64,000 nt of DNA from Chloroflexi bacterium TSY (GCA_019217005.1 JAHBNG010000004.1:124001-188000), one strand, 5' to 3'. Shown: positions 41,715-51,576, counted from the first letter of the stretch. The notes: generated from the sequence alone by a model not told the origin. Numbers and translations are program-made.

Positions 41715-42659
41715 TCATTCATAGCGAATACGCGGATTGAGCCAAGTATAGAGAATATCGACCAGCAGGTTGGAAAGCGTAAAGGCGACGGCGACAATCA
41801 GCGTCACCCCTTGAACAACAGGATAGTCTCGCTGGTTGACCGCCGTCAACATCATGGTCCCAATGCCGGGAAAAGCAAAGATCGTCTCAATGATAATCGC
41901 CCCACCCAGCAATGCACCAAACTGGATGCCTAGTACTGTAACGGTCGGAATGAGGGCGTTCTTCAGGGCATGACGCATCAAGATCATCGATCGCCCCATT
42001 CCCTTCGCTTTGGCGGTACGCACATAATCTTGCACCAGCGTTTCGATCATGGACGTGCGGCAGAATCGCACCAGTGCCCCCATGAGAAAAAGCCCTAGGG
42101 CTAGACCGGGCATGATGAGCGAACGCAGGTGAGGCCAAACGCCTCGTTCCCAGGGCATATAGCCAGATGCCGGAAGCCAGCCTAGATTGAGGGAAAAGAG
42201 CAAGATCAACAGGATGGCAAACCAAAAGGAGGGCATACTCACACCAAAGAGAGCCAAGCTGGTGATCAAATAATCGACCCAAGAATAGCGTCGAGCCGCC
42301 GAGAGAATTCCCGCTGGAATCCCGATAATGACTGCCAACAACATGGCAAAGATGGAGAGTTCTAAGGTTACGGGCAGCCGAGTCAGAATCAATTCAGTCA
42401 CCGGCTTCTTACTAATGTAGGAAGAACCCAGATCGCCAGTGAGAGCGTTCCCTAGCCAGATCCCGAATTGAATGTGCCAGGGACGATCCAAACCCATCGC
42501 GTGACGCACCCGCTCTAACTCTTCAGGAGACGCCTGCACGCCAAGCATTGCAGCAGCCGGATCCCCAGGCGTTAGCTTGAGCATCACAAAAACAGCGACC
42601 AGAACGCCAAAGAGCACAGGGAGAATCTGAGCGAGGCGATTGAGGATATATCGAGACAT
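41715..42659 (-). CDS. Dipeptide-type ABC importer permease (DppB-like)
   Basis: 314 residues from the ATG at 42659 (MSRYILNRLAQILPVLFGV). An in-frame extension upstream would be read from a 75-bp palindrome and is rejected. It shows the OppB features LTPGDPAAAMLG (about residue 35) and the EAA loop DYVRTAKAKGMGRSMILMRHALKNALIP (about 205). First permease of the importer. A palindrome and a long hairpin lie between it and the binding-protein gene. Confidence 0.92.
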   Translation of the reverse strand: MSRYILNRLAQILPVLFGVLVAVFVMLKLTPGDPAAAMLGVQASPEELERVRHAMGLDRPWHIQFGIWLGNALTGDLGSSYISKKPVTELILTRLPVTLELSIFAMLLAVIIGIPAGILSAARRYSWVDYLITSLALFGVSMPSFWFAILLILLFSLNLGWLPASGYMPWERGVWPHLRSLIMPGLALGLFLMGALVRFCRTSMIETLVQDYVRTAKAKGMGRSMILMRHALKNALIPTVTVLGIQFGALLGGAIIIETIFAFPGIGTMMLTAVNQRDYPVVQGVTLIVAVAFTLSNLLVDILYTWLNPRIRYE

Positions 42660-42668
42660 TGATTTTGA

Positions 42669-42745
42669 GCGTGTACCACAAAGTGTGTAAATGCAACCGA
42701 TCTTCTGACTGAGCAGTGTCCATTTACACACTCTCTTGATTTTAC
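42669..42745. repeat. 75-bp imperfect palindrome, copy 3
   Basis: Left arm GTGTACCACAAAGTGTGTAA; the right arm CATTTACACACT is followed by a diverged tip. It starts 10 bases upstream of the DppB-like start codon. Confidence 0.65.
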
Positions 42746-42762
42746 ACTGATAACAGTAACTG

Positions 42763-42812
42763 GATGAAGAGGTGACAAGATGATGTACAAATCACCTTGT
42801 CACCTCTTCATC
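42763..42812 (-). terminator. Long hairpin between binding-protein and permease genes
   Basis: A perfect 17-bp stem (42763-42779 with 42796-42812) and 16-base loop, 10 bases beyond the binding-protein stop. Such hairpins commonly cap the abundant binding-protein mRNA and attenuate the downstream permease genes. No T run follows on the minus strand, so it may act in mRNA protection rather than termination. Confidence 0.55.
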
Positions 42813-42822
42813 TTGTCATCTT

Positions 42823-44376
42823 TTACCGATTCACCCATACCTCACGAAAGTCCATGTCATATCGCCCAGTCATGGTGAAGTTCTGAAGTGCAGCACTAGC
42901 AGCCATGGCAGATTCGCGGTAGATGATGTGAATGAGCGGTGCGTCTTCGATCAGCTTCTCTTGAACAGCGTGATAGGTCTCCTGGCGTGCGGCTTGGTCA
43001 GTTGTCGAGCGTCCTTCCTCTAGCAGAGCATCCATATCCGGATCCGAGTAGCGCCAGATGTTGAACACCTCACCAGTGTGATGCCATTGATAGAAAAAAT
43101 CATCAGGGTCGCTACCGCCTGAGATAAGCACAATCTCCATATCATAGTTGCCGTCAGTCACAACTTCCTGAATCCAATTTGACCATTCAAGCTGGACAAT
43201 CTCAAGTTCGATGCCGAGTTTGGCCAGATCCTGCTGCATCAGCTCTGCCATTTTGATCTGATTGGGATAAGTCGGACTCACCTTTACCGCAATCGATTCC
43301 GGCACGGGATCGGCCTGGTCCAGCAATTCCTGTGCTTTCTCAATATCGTAGCCAAACGATCCTTCAACGGCGGGATTAAAGCCCCAATGATTCGTGGGAA
43401 TGGCCACCTGCGATGGAATGGCAAGTCCAAACATGATGGCGTCGGCAATGGTTTGCCGATCAATGGCCCAGCCGATGGCCTTTCTTAGGTTGGGATTGTC
43501 TTTGAAGATTTCACTCTCCATGTTAAAGCCCACATGATCGCGCACGACGCCCATGACGCGAAAAACTTGCACATTGCCATCCTCTTCGAGTGAAGCCACG
43601 TCCTTCTGCGGCACTTCATTGAGTAAATCCACATTCCCCGTCTGGAGTTCTACGACGCGGGTAGATGGCTCTGGGATCGGGCGATAGACGAGTTCATCCA
43701 GATAGGGTAGACCTTCCTGCCAATAATCAGGGTTTTTGGCGAGGGTGATGCTTTGACCCGAGATCCATTCAACAAAGGTAAAGGGACCAGTGCCAACCGG
43801 CGTGAGAGCATGATCAATTTCAGCATCGTTGGGCACAATGCGTAAGTTTTCCAGCTTCGTCAGGAATGGCGCAAAGGGTGCAGACATGGTAAATTGCACC
43901 GTATAGTCATCAATCGCCTCTACACTCTCAATCGGCAGAAAGTCGGGGCGTCGAGAAGATCCAAAGTCTTCGTCCATCACCCGGTCATAGGTGAAGACCA
44001 CATCTTCTGCTGTAAACTCCGAGCCATCGTGGAAGGTAATCCCTTCTCGTAATTTGAAGACGTAAGTCACATCATCTGGCTGCTCCCACGATTCGGCCAG
44101 CAGAGGCTCAACGTCATCCATGGCGGCATTGAGCTTCACCAATCCTTCGAAGATCATGGGATAGACCTGGAAGCCAACGATCGTGACCGATAAATGCGGA
44201 TCAATCGTGTCAATTTCGCCATTCAAGGCAACCGTTAGCGTGCCACCAGACTGGGGTTCGGACGAAGCCATATCACCACTCGCCGTATCGCCTGCCCCTG
44301 TCGACACTGGAGCCGCACAGGCTGCCATCACCAGACTCAACAAAATCACGATAGATAAAAAGGGTTTGCGTTGCAT
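42823..44376 (-). CDS. ABC importer solute-binding lipoprotein (dipeptide type)
   Basis: 517 residues from the ATG at 44376, which has a GGAG ribosome site 5-6 bases before it. The lipoprotein signal ends at MAACAAP. SBP_bac_5 features: GGTLTVALNGEIDTIDPHLS (about residue 43), YVFKLREGITFHDGSEFTAEDVVFTYDR (about 105) and NLRKAIGWAIDRQTIADAI (about 290). It delivers peptides or similar solutes to the DppB/DppC pair encoded just downstream. Confidence 0.92.
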   Translation of the reverse strand: MQRKPFLSIVILLSLVMAACAAPVSTGAGDTASGDMASSEPQSGGTLTVALNGEIDTIDPHLSVTIVGFQVYPMIFEGLVKLNAAMDDVEPLLAESWEQPDDVTYVFKLREGITFHDGSEFTAEDVVFTYDRVMDEDFGSSRRPDFLPIESVEAIDDYTVQFTMSAPFAPFLTKLENLRIVPNDAEIDHALTPVGTGPFTFVEWISGQSITLAKNPDYWQEGLPYLDELVYRPIPEPSTRVVELQTGNVDLLNEVPQKDVASLEEDGNVQVFRVMGVVRDHVGFNMESEIFKDNPNLRKAIGWAIDRQTIADAIMFGLAIPSQVAIPTNHWGFNPAVEGSFGYDIEKAQELLDQADPVPESIAVKVSPTYPNQIKMAELMQQDLAKLGIELEIVQLEWSNWIQEVVTDGNYDMEIVLISGGSDPDDFFYQWHHTGEVFNIWRYSDPDMDALLEEGRSTTDQAARQETYHAVQEKLIEDAPLIHIIYRESAMAASAALQNFTMTGRYDMDFREVWVNR

Positions 44377-44509
44377 TATATCTCCTTTCAATACTAGTGC
44401 TGCGCTGAAAGCACCTCAATTGTCAATGCAACCAATGAGGGTCCAAGACTCCTCATTCACAATTCAGCAATCGACAATTGATCGTTGACTATTGACAATT
44501 GATTAGATC

Positions 44510-46621
44510 CTATTGAACCAATTCTGACAGGCTATCTTCCTGATAAAGAAAACAAGCCACCTCATGCCGTTCCCCCACCTCAATTGCTTGCGGCATTCGC
44601 TCGCGACAAATACCCATCACCTCTGGACATCGCTCCTGGAAGGGACAGCCAATCGGTACATTGGTGGCCTGCGGGCTCCCATCGCCTATGCGTGGTTTGG
44701 AACGGGGTAGAACCGGATCGGGTACTGGGACAGCCGACACAAGGGCTTGCGTGTAGGGGTGCTGCGGATTGTTGATGACTTCTTCAGACAAACCGATCTC
44801 CACGATGTGCCCCAGATACATCACAGCGATCCGGTCACAGGTATATTGAAGCAACGACAGGTCGTGGGAGATGTAAACCGTCGTTAGATCCATCTCTTTG
44901 GCGAGCCCACGCATGGTGTTGAGGATCCCTGCCCGAACAGAGACATCCAGCATGGAGACTGGTTCATCCGCAATTAGGAATTCCGGCTCCAATACCAATG
45001 AACGGGCCAGGACAACGCGTTGCAGCTGCCCACCCGATAGCTGGTGGGGAAATTTATCCAGAAATGCTTCGGGAGGTCGCAGATTTACCCGTTCCAGTGT
45101 CACCAAGATCTGTCTGCGCCTCTCTGCTTCATGCTGCCAGCCGCCAATGATCAATGGCTCTGAGAGCGAACGATAGAGGGTAAAGCGCGGATTTAGCGCT
45201 TCGAACGGATTTTGAAACATGAACTGAACCCGACGCCGATACTGTTTCAACGGATAGCCACGCAGATTGGCCACATTTTCACCATCGAATTTGATCTCAC
45301 CGGTGGTGGCTTCCAGCAGTTTGACCAACAGCTTGCCTGTTGTTGTTTTCCCACAACCAGATTCACCAGCTAGCCCCAGGCTCTCTCCTTTGCGCAACTG
45401 AAACGAAATACCATTGACGGCATGAACCAGTTGTGCGGGTTGTCCACGCACCAGCCCTCCAAGACCACCACCGATGCGATACTGTTTTGTCAGATGATCA
45501 ACGGCGACAAAGTGCCCTGCGCCATTTGGCTTATCCGAGGTAGAGTTGGACATTGCCCCATTCTGTTGCTGAACAGAGACGCGAACCGGTGCATCGACAA
45601 TCTGTGACAAAACGCCTTCGGGAAGCCACAAGGCCGGATCGGCAGCCTGTGGCCGCAGCTCAGCCATCTCGTGCGCGCGGAAACAGGCTACGGGGTGAGT
45701 TGGCTCGATCTCCTCCAAATGAGGCATCGTTTGGCGACAAACATCTATGGCAAACGGGCAGCGCTCGGCAAACCGACAGCCAGACGGTGGATCAACTAAG
45801 TCAGGCGGATATCCATCGATTGCAATCAGCACTTGTTTGGGGTTAACAAGGTTCGGAAAGGCGTTCTGTAAGCCCAAGCTGTAGGGGTGATAGGGCGTCT
45901 GGAAAAACGGCGCAGCCTGGGCCTGTTCCACAATCTGTCCAGCATACATCACGGCCACCGAATCGCAGACTTGCGCAACCACCGAGATATCGTGCGTAAT
46001 CAACATCACCGTCAGATTAAGCTCGGATTGAAGCCGCTTAAAAACATCTAGAACTTGATGCTGAACAATAACATCCAGCGCCGTCACCGGTTCATCGGCA
46101 ATGAGAAGGATCGGGTTCAGCGCGAGGGCCATGGCGATGATGGCACGCTGCTTCATGCCACCTGAAAATTCGTGAGGATAGCGATCCAGATTGGCTATAT
46201 CTAGCCCGACCATGTCAAAGAGTTCGACTGACCTTACTTTGGCTGTTCGCCTATCAAAATCGCCCCGCACCTTTAACACTGTCTCAAGCTGACGCCCCAC
46301 TGGCTTCACCGGATCAAGCGAATCCATTGACGCTTGCGGGATAAATGCGATCTCTCGCCAGCGTAGGGCCCGCATCTCACGCGGCGTTAGCTTGAGCAAA
46401 TCTCTGCCCCGAAAGAGAACTTCACCCGCTAGCACACGCGCGTTGGGTGACATAACCCGGACAATTGAGCGCATGAGCGTCGTCTTGCCGCAGCCCGATT
46501 CGCCAATCAAGCCAAGGCTTTGTCCTTCAGTCACCGCAAGGGTGACGTCATCAACAGCATAGACCATCTGCTGTTCCGTATCGTACCCGACGCTTAAGTT
46601 TCGAATGTCTAGAATTGACAT
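44510..46621 (-). CDS. Fused DppD-DppF-type ABC importer ATPase
   Basis: 703 residues holding two full oligopeptide-transporter ATPases in one chain. Half 1: Walker A GESGCGKTT (about 38), signature FSGGMKQRA (about 152), Walker B LLIADEPVTALD and the cysteine-rich CRFAERCPFAIDVC (about 280). Half 2: Walker A GESGCGKTT (about 415), signature LSGGQLQRV (about 515), Walker B FLIADEPVSMLD and CPFQERCPEVMGIC (about 660). The Cys segments probably bind an iron-sulfur cluster, as in DppD. It could serve both permease pairs nearby, since no other ATPase is present. Confidence 0.93.
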   Translation of the reverse strand: MSILDIRNLSVGYDTEQQMVYAVDDVTLAVTEGQSLGLIGESGCGKTTLMRSIVRVMSPNARVLAGEVLFRGRDLLKLTPREMRALRWREIAFIPQASMDSLDPVKPVGRQLETVLKVRGDFDRRTAKVRSVELFDMVGLDIANLDRYPHEFSGGMKQRAIIAMALALNPILLIADEPVTALDVIVQHQVLDVFKRLQSELNLTVMLITHDISVVAQVCDSVAVMYAGQIVEQAQAAPFFQTPYHPYSLGLQNAFPNLVNPKQVLIAIDGYPPDLVDPPSGCRFAERCPFAIDVCRQTMPHLEEIEPTHPVACFRAHEMAELRPQAADPALWLPEGVLSQIVDAPVRVSVQQQNGAMSNSTSDKPNGAGHFVAVDHLTKQYRIGGGLGGLVRGQPAQLVHAVNGISFQLRKGESLGLAGESGCGKTTTGKLLVKLLEATTGEIKFDGENVANLRGYPLKQYRRRVQFMFQNPFEALNPRFTLYRSLSEPLIIGGWQHEAERRRQILVTLERVNLRPPEAFLDKFPHQLSGGQLQRVVLARSLVLEPEFLIADEPVSMLDVSVRAGILNTMRGLAKEMDLTTVYISHDLSLLQYTCDRIAVMYLGHIVEIGLSEEVINNPQHPYTQALVSAVPVPDPVLPRSKPRIGDGSPQATNVPIGCPFQERCPEVMGICRERMPQAIEVGERHEVACFLYQEDSLSELVQ

Positions 46622-46647
46622 GACATAAAAACGCGTTTTCTTAGACG

Positions 46648-46722
46648 GTGTGTCCCAAAGTGTGTAAAAAGGGATCTCTCAGTCAGAGAACCCACTCCAT
46701 TTACACACTTTGTGGTACACAC
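46648..46722. repeat. 75-bp imperfect palindrome, copy 4
   Basis: Ends GTGTGTCCCAAAGTGTGTAA and TTTACACACTTTGTGGTACAC. It lies 27 bases upstream of the fused ATPase start and touches the 3' end of the Kelch gene. Confidence 0.78.
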
Positions 46723-46728
46723 TTTTTC

Positions 46729-47920
46729 TTATGGACGATGGCTCAACACGCGACCATAATTCTCAATCGCACCTGCTGCGTCGGAGCCACCAAGTACATA
46801 CATCGCGCTATCTACGGCAGCCAGAGGAACACCGTGCAGGGCAAACGGCAGTTCTGGTCCGAATGACCAACGCTGCTCTTTCAGATCGAACACTTCAACG
46901 CTGGCGAGCGATTCGCGTCGACCACTGAGCAACTCGCCTCCTGCTACCCAGATTTTGTCATCCAGTACCACAGCACCAAAGCCAGCGCGTGCCTCTTGCA
47001 TCTCTGGACCAGAGGCCCATCTATCCTGCACCGGGTCGTATATCTCGATTGAGCGAAACTCGCCCTGAACGCGCCAACGACCGCCCAACACATACAGCTT
47101 GCCATCTAGGGCAACTGCTGCCACGTGCTCGCGCGCCACATCTGGACCGGTCCGTTTTTCCCACCTGTCTTCCGTGGGGTCGTAGCGCAGCAATGCATTC
47201 TGACCACCGATTCCACCCACGACATAAATTGCATTCTCCAAGACTCAGTAGATCCAAATTTCAGGTTTAGAGAGAGAATTTGGGCTAATTAGTTGACATA
47301 AATACGTATTTGCCAGTCAATACCTAGCATTTACGTAAAATTTAAGCGATTTCTAGATATGAAATTGGCTGTTTTTGGCAACTGAGATCTGAAAAAATGG
47401 CCCCAAAATCCCTTCTCTCCCGACTGAAAATAGTCAAAAACGCCAAATTTGGATCTACTGAGACTACGGCGGCTCCCGCTAAGCGTCCTTCTGGCATTGC
47501 CGCCAATTCTGTCCAGGCGTTTGTCTCTGGCTCAAAGCTCCAGGTGCTAGTGGTGGGCTGCCACGTCCCGGATCGTGCACCGCCAAAGGCATAGATTCTG
47601 CCATCGTACGCAGCGGCCATGAGATGATGGCGGCCTTGAGGCAGATCGGCGAGTTGTTGCCAAGTATCCGCTAGGGGATCATAAGCAGAAAAGCTTGAGT
47701 CGCCGCCAAAACCACCGGGTATATAGATCCGACCATTGAACACGGCGGCCGGCATCTCTGAGCGGGCCACAAGCATGGGGCTGCCCGTTTGCCAGCCTGT
47801 TTCGGTGCTGCTCTCGCTGAGAGAAAACGTTGGTGCTGGCGAGGCTGCTTGCTGTAATGTACAGCCTGCGACCAGAATGCAGGCCACCATCGCAATGAAA
47901 GAACTCGTACGATCAATCAA
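46729..47920 (-). pseudogene. Kelch-repeat lipoprotein, split by a family A element
   Basis: The TTG at 47920 opens MIDRTSSFIAMVACILVAGC, a lipoprotein signal. Kelch blades follow, e.g. RIYIPGGFGGDSSFSAYDPLAD (about residue 68) and IYAFGGARSG, and after the insert LYVLGGRWRVQGEFRSIEIYDP and MYVLGGSDAAGA. Deleting 215 bp plus one AGACT repeat joins the halves into 323 residues (A-A-V-V-L-E-N-A at the junction). Kelch propellers bind sugars or proteins. Its position between DppC and the fused ATPase suggests a partner of the importer. As read the protein stops inside the element. Confidence 0.88.
47246..47460. mobile_element. Family A non-autonomous element (215 bp), copy 2
   Basis: CAGTAGATCCAAATTT ends; direct repeat AGACT at 47241-47245 and 47461-47465. 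Inserted in the Kelch gene. More diverged internally than copies 1 and 3, but the same length. Confidence 0.92.
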
Positions 47921-47982
47921 AGTTGACTCCCGTGAGAATTTTAGTTAGGGCGTTGCGCCATCTCAGTAGACAATGGCAAGAG

Positions 47983-48044
47983 CTTCCCGGAAGGGCTCAA
48001 GAGTAATAGGGTAGGCAAAACTATTTCTGAGCCCTTCCGGGAAG
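47983..48044. repeat. CTTCCCGGAAGGG palindrome, copy 2
   Basis: A perfect 17-base inverted repeat (47983-47999 with 48028-48044) between the DppC-like and Kelch genes. Shares its arms and a TGA/TCA-flanked loop edge with the copy at 34835. Confidence 0.8.
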
Positions 48045-48067
48045 GTCGGTTCTTCCCATCCAAATCA

Positions 48068-49003
48068 TTACGTTCGACGCAAACGAGGAAACAATACTTC
48101 CTCGAACCCGCGACCAATAAAAAAACCTGCCATGACGGCCAGCATAATGCAAAGTCCAGGCGGCACAATCCAATAAAATGCACCGCGGGAGAGGGCTTGG
48201 GAGACAAAGGCATCTTGCAACATAAAGCCCCAACTAACCACCTCTGGATCACCAAATCCCAAAAAACTAACGCTCGCTTCGGTCAGAATGGCCCATCCGA
48301 TAGCGAGTGTCCCGTAGAGAAAACTGAGCGGCAAAATGCTCGGCGCGATGTAGAGCAGAATGATGCGCAAGGGGCCGGCGCCCGACACTGTGGCCGCGCT
48401 GACAAAAGCCCGCTCCTTTACAATAAGCACTTGGGAGCGTATGACTCGTGCCGTATCCCGCCAAAGCAACAGTCCCATCGCCCCCACAATATTCCAAATA
48501 CTTGGTTCCAAAAACGCAACCAAAATAATCACCAACGGCAGGAAGGGGATGCCAAACGCAATGTCTGCCAAACGCATAAAAAGCATATCAATCCAACCAC
48601 CAAAGTAACCGGCAACCAAACCAACCAACGTACCCACAACGGCCACAGCCATCGCCGCGGAAAAGCCAACCAGCAGAGCAGTACGCGCGCCATAAATCAA
48701 CTGCGACAGAATGTCGCGACCCAGATTGGTCGTGCCCAAGGGAAAACGAACCGATGGTTCCTCATTGGCCAGCCAGAGCCCATTTTCCTGTACTACTTCC
48801 AATGGACCATAGGGTGCAATCAATGGTGCCAGCAGAGCAATGCCAATGAAAAATGCATAGAGAAAAGCACCGACCCGGGCCAACCGATCCTTTTGAAGAA
48901 CCTCTCGACAAGCCGCAATCAACTCACGTATTGGGTTCTGACTAACAGACCCTTCAGACGTTGTCAGATCGCCCGGTTTGATCGCTTCTGTGTTTGCCGC
49001 CAT
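48068..49003 (-). CDS. Dipeptide-type ABC importer permease (DppC-like), second set
   Basis: 311 residues with an AGGAGG ribosome site before the ATG. Features: LGTTNLGRDILSQLIYGARTALLVG (about residue 88) and an EAA loop (FVSAATVSGAGPLRIILLYIAPS, about 200) whose usual EAA triad reads SAA. Six membrane helices. Pairs with the DppB-like gene at 49407. A family A element lies just upstream of its start, between the two permease genes. Confidence 0.9.
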   Translation of the reverse strand: MAANTEAIKPGDLTTSEGSVSQNPIRELIAACREVLQKDRLARVGAFLYAFFIGIALLAPLIAPYGPLEVVQENGLWLANEEPSVRFPLGTTNLGRDILSQLIYGARTALLVGFSAAMAVAVVGTLVGLVAGYFGGWIDMLFMRLADIAFGIPFLPLVIILVAFLEPSIWNIVGAMGLLLWRDTARVIRSQVLIVKERAFVSAATVSGAGPLRIILLYIAPSILPLSFLYGTLAIGWAILTEASVSFLGFGDPEVVSWGFMLQDAFVSQALSRGAFYWIVPPGLCIMLAVMAGFFIGRGFEEVLFPRLRRT

Positions 49004-49041
49004 CTTTCCTCCTAGTAAATGTCAGCAGAAGTTCGCAGACT

Positions 49042-49256
49042 CAGTAGATCCAAATTTGGCGTTTTTGGCTATTTTCAGTCGAGATTGCAGGGATTTTGGA
49101 GTCATTTATTCAGATTTCGGTTACAGAAAACAACCTATTTCATATCTGAAAATCGCCCAAATCTAACGCAAAAACTAGATATCAACCGGCAAATTTGTAT
49201 TTATGTCAACTGTTTAGCCAGAATTCTCTCTCAAAACCTGAAATTTGGATCTACTG
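49042..49256. mobile_element. Family A non-autonomous element (215 bp), copy 3
   Basis: Same ends in reverse orientation relative to copies 1 and 2; direct repeat AGACT at 49037-49041 and 49257-49261. It is nearly identical to copy 1. Confidence 0.92.
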
Positions 49257-49406
49257 AGACTGTTTTCAAGCACGCCCTCAGAAGAAAGTAAACGAAATAA
49301 ACTGCTGTGCTATTTACGAAAAGATATACTCATTAGACCGCAACGTGGCAGAGTGTTCGCAAGAGATGACTCTGGACCCTGGACTTAGGACTGCGGACTG
49401 CTAATA

Positions 49407-50405
49407 TTAGGCATTTGCCCGCTCAGAGGCACCAACTCGAGGATCGAGAACGCCATAGAGCAGATCCGCCAGCAGATTCATCAAAACCATGATCATGGCG
49501 ATAAAGAAAAACGCGCCTTGTGCCATCGGATAGTCGCTGGCTGACACCGATCGGACCAGAATTCGTCCTACACCGGGCCAGCCAAAGACATTCTCAATTA
49601 CCACATTGCCCCCAATGGAATAGCCAACACCCAACGCCAAAGCCGTTACGACCGGCAGAAGAGCATTGCGTGCGGCGTGTCGCAACATTAGCCGCCACTC
49701 AGAGTAACCCATTAACCGCCCCATCGTAATAAAATCATCCTGCATCACTTCCAGCATGTTAGAGCGCATCAAAAGCAGCGGTAGGCCGTGGAGATAGATG
49801 GCCATGGTTGCGGCAGGCAGAACCATATGTTTCCAAAAATCGATCGATGTCAATTTATCCCATTCGGTCTCATAAATGGTGCCAGGACTGGTTGCGCCTG
49901 ACGAAGGAAACCACTGTAACTTGAAGGCGAAGAAAGCGAGAAAGATCATGCCCACCCAGAACTCGGGCGCGGCGCGGGTCATCAGCGTAAAGGTGACACC
50001 TACCTGCTCAAACTTTGTTCCGCGCTGCCAGGCCATGATGATCCCACCCAGAACGCCCAAGAGATAGGCAAAGAAGAGCGCCGTTAAGGTCAGGTAGAGG
50101 GTGTTGGGCAATACATCAGCCACGACCTCTGTCACCGACTTCTTAAAGAAGAATGAATCGCCAAATTCACCCTGAAGCAGGTTGCCCAGATAGATCAGAT
50201 ACTGCTCCGGCAGGGATTTATCTAGTCCAAATTGCTGGAGCAGTGCTTGCTGTTGCTCTTCCGTAAAAGTCGAATCGATATAGGCCACCAATGGGTTTCC
50301 CGGCGCCAATCGAAACAGCAAAAAAAGCAGCGTTGCCACTACCCATAACACCAGTAAACTTTGTAAAATTCGACCACCCATGTAGGCAAGGACGCCTTTG
50401 CGCAT
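49407..50405 (-). CDS. Dipeptide-type ABC importer permease (DppB-like), second set
   Basis: 332 residues. LFRLAPGNPLVAYI (about residue 30) is the OppB entry motif. The EAA loop region is DFITMGRLMGYSEWRLMLRHAARNALLP (about 222). Six helices. A GGGGGA ribosome site precedes the ATG. Its binding-protein gene upstream (51697-52719) is truncated, and the pair lies downstream of a nested insertion (family B element plus IS1595), so expression may be lowered. Confidence 0.9.
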   Translation of the reverse strand: MRKGVLAYMGGRILQSLLVLWVVATLLFLLFRLAPGNPLVAYIDSTFTEEQQQALLQQFGLDKSLPEQYLIYLGNLLQGEFGDSFFFKKSVTEVVADVLPNTLYLTLTALFFAYLLGVLGGIIMAWQRGTKFEQVGVTFTLMTRAAPEFWVGMIFLAFFAFKLQWFPSSGATSPGTIYETEWDKLTSIDFWKHMVLPAATMAIYLHGLPLLLMRSNMLEVMQDDFITMGRLMGYSEWRLMLRHAARNALLPVVTALALGVGYSIGGNVVIENVFGWPGVGRILVRSVSASDYPMAQGAFFFIAMIMVLMNLLADLLYGVLDPRVGASERANA

Positions 50406-50552
50406 CTTTCCCCCTTGAAGATGACAAGATGAAGAGATGAATAAGATAATAAGATGAGGGGTGGTTCAGAATTAGGTTTACACTTTTGATACATAGATAA
50501 AAATCTATATGAGGTCATTTTCTGCCTGAGCATGGCTCAAAGTAGAAAATAT

Positions 50553-51576
50553 GGCTCATGAATGAAAATAGGTGAAATGGGAGTCAATGAGAGAGCGAAG
50601 AAAGGAGTCATTGACGAATTTGAGATTGTGAGTCCATTCAAAGATGGCAACATATTGGGCAAGATAACGTTTATGAACACCCCGAAAGGGACGCAGAAAA
50701 TTGCGTAGACCAGTCCAAATGCCTTCCATGGTGTTGCAGTGAACTTCCCGAATGCCGTCGCCATCATCATCGCGAGCCCATTCGTACCGGGAGTGACAAA
50801 CAGTGGCATGAGAGCGACCAGTCTCCGCAATGGGATTGTAGGCGTTGCACTCGTCGGTATAGAGAGTGGTGCCAGGAGAGCAAGCAACAACTAAAGGAAC
50901 AATGGTTGCTTGTTGTGTGTTGTCACAGACCGTGAACTGGACTTGGCCAGAGGTTCGTCCCACAACGCCCAGAATCGGTGGTCGGTCGTTCTCCATCGTC
51001 CCTCGTCCACGGCGCTTGTTGGCTCGAGGTCTGGGCGGGTCATCTGGATCGGGATGGTAATCGCCTTTCTCCCTGCATTCTGGTACAGTTCATCGGCTTC
51101 AGCTACAGAATCGCGAAAAGGGGAAGCTGCGGCTTGGAGCAACGCCGTATTCTGGATCCGATGGCGACGCTCCAACAACGTACTATTTCAGAGACAGTTC
51201 CTCTGATAGATGCAGCGTTGGTGTCCCTTGAATGATGCCTCGCATCACTAAGACTATCGTCACACAATTGTAATGCGTTCCAGACCAGACTGTATTCGTA
51301 AAGGCATCGTATACTTTGCCGCATTCTCGGCATCTGTACTTATTCCCGGGGCTCGCTCTCGACTGTGAGGCGCTTGCCCTTCTGGCAATCTATGTCCATC
51401 TGGACATTGCATCCCTTCTGGATGCAAGATCTCTAACAATCTCTCATAACAGCCTTCTTCGCTCATCAGTTCTTGGATCGGATATCGCATTTTCATGGCT
51501 CTTTTTCTCTTTTCTTTTTTCTCATTGACCTCTTTCCCTATTTTACATACTTTTCACCTACTTTCATATATGAGCC
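50553..51576 (-). mobile_element. IS1595-family insertion sequence (1024 bp)
   Basis: Ends GGCTCATGAATGAAAATAGG and, at the other side, CTACTTTCATATATGAGCC. The 8-bp direct repeat GAAAATAT (50545-50552, 51577-51584) is as expected for IS1595. It landed inside a family B element. Confidence 0.9.
50556..51496 (-). pseudogene. IS1595 (ISXO2-like) transposase, frameshifted
   Basis: N-terminal part MKMRYPIQELMSEEGCYERL leads to a zinc-ribbon region that is broken. After frame changes, the catalytic part reads MENDRPPILGVVGRTSGQVQ, YTDECNAY (Asp), EWARDDDGDGIREVHCNTMEG and GLRNFLRPFRGVHKRYLAQYV, diagnostic of the ISXO2 group. At least three frame changes between 51000 and 51340 prevent a full product. 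Confidence 0.85.

Noticed and set aside
42660..42731. Longer N-terminus for the DppB-like permease
   Set aside because: The extra codons are read from a 75-bp palindrome.
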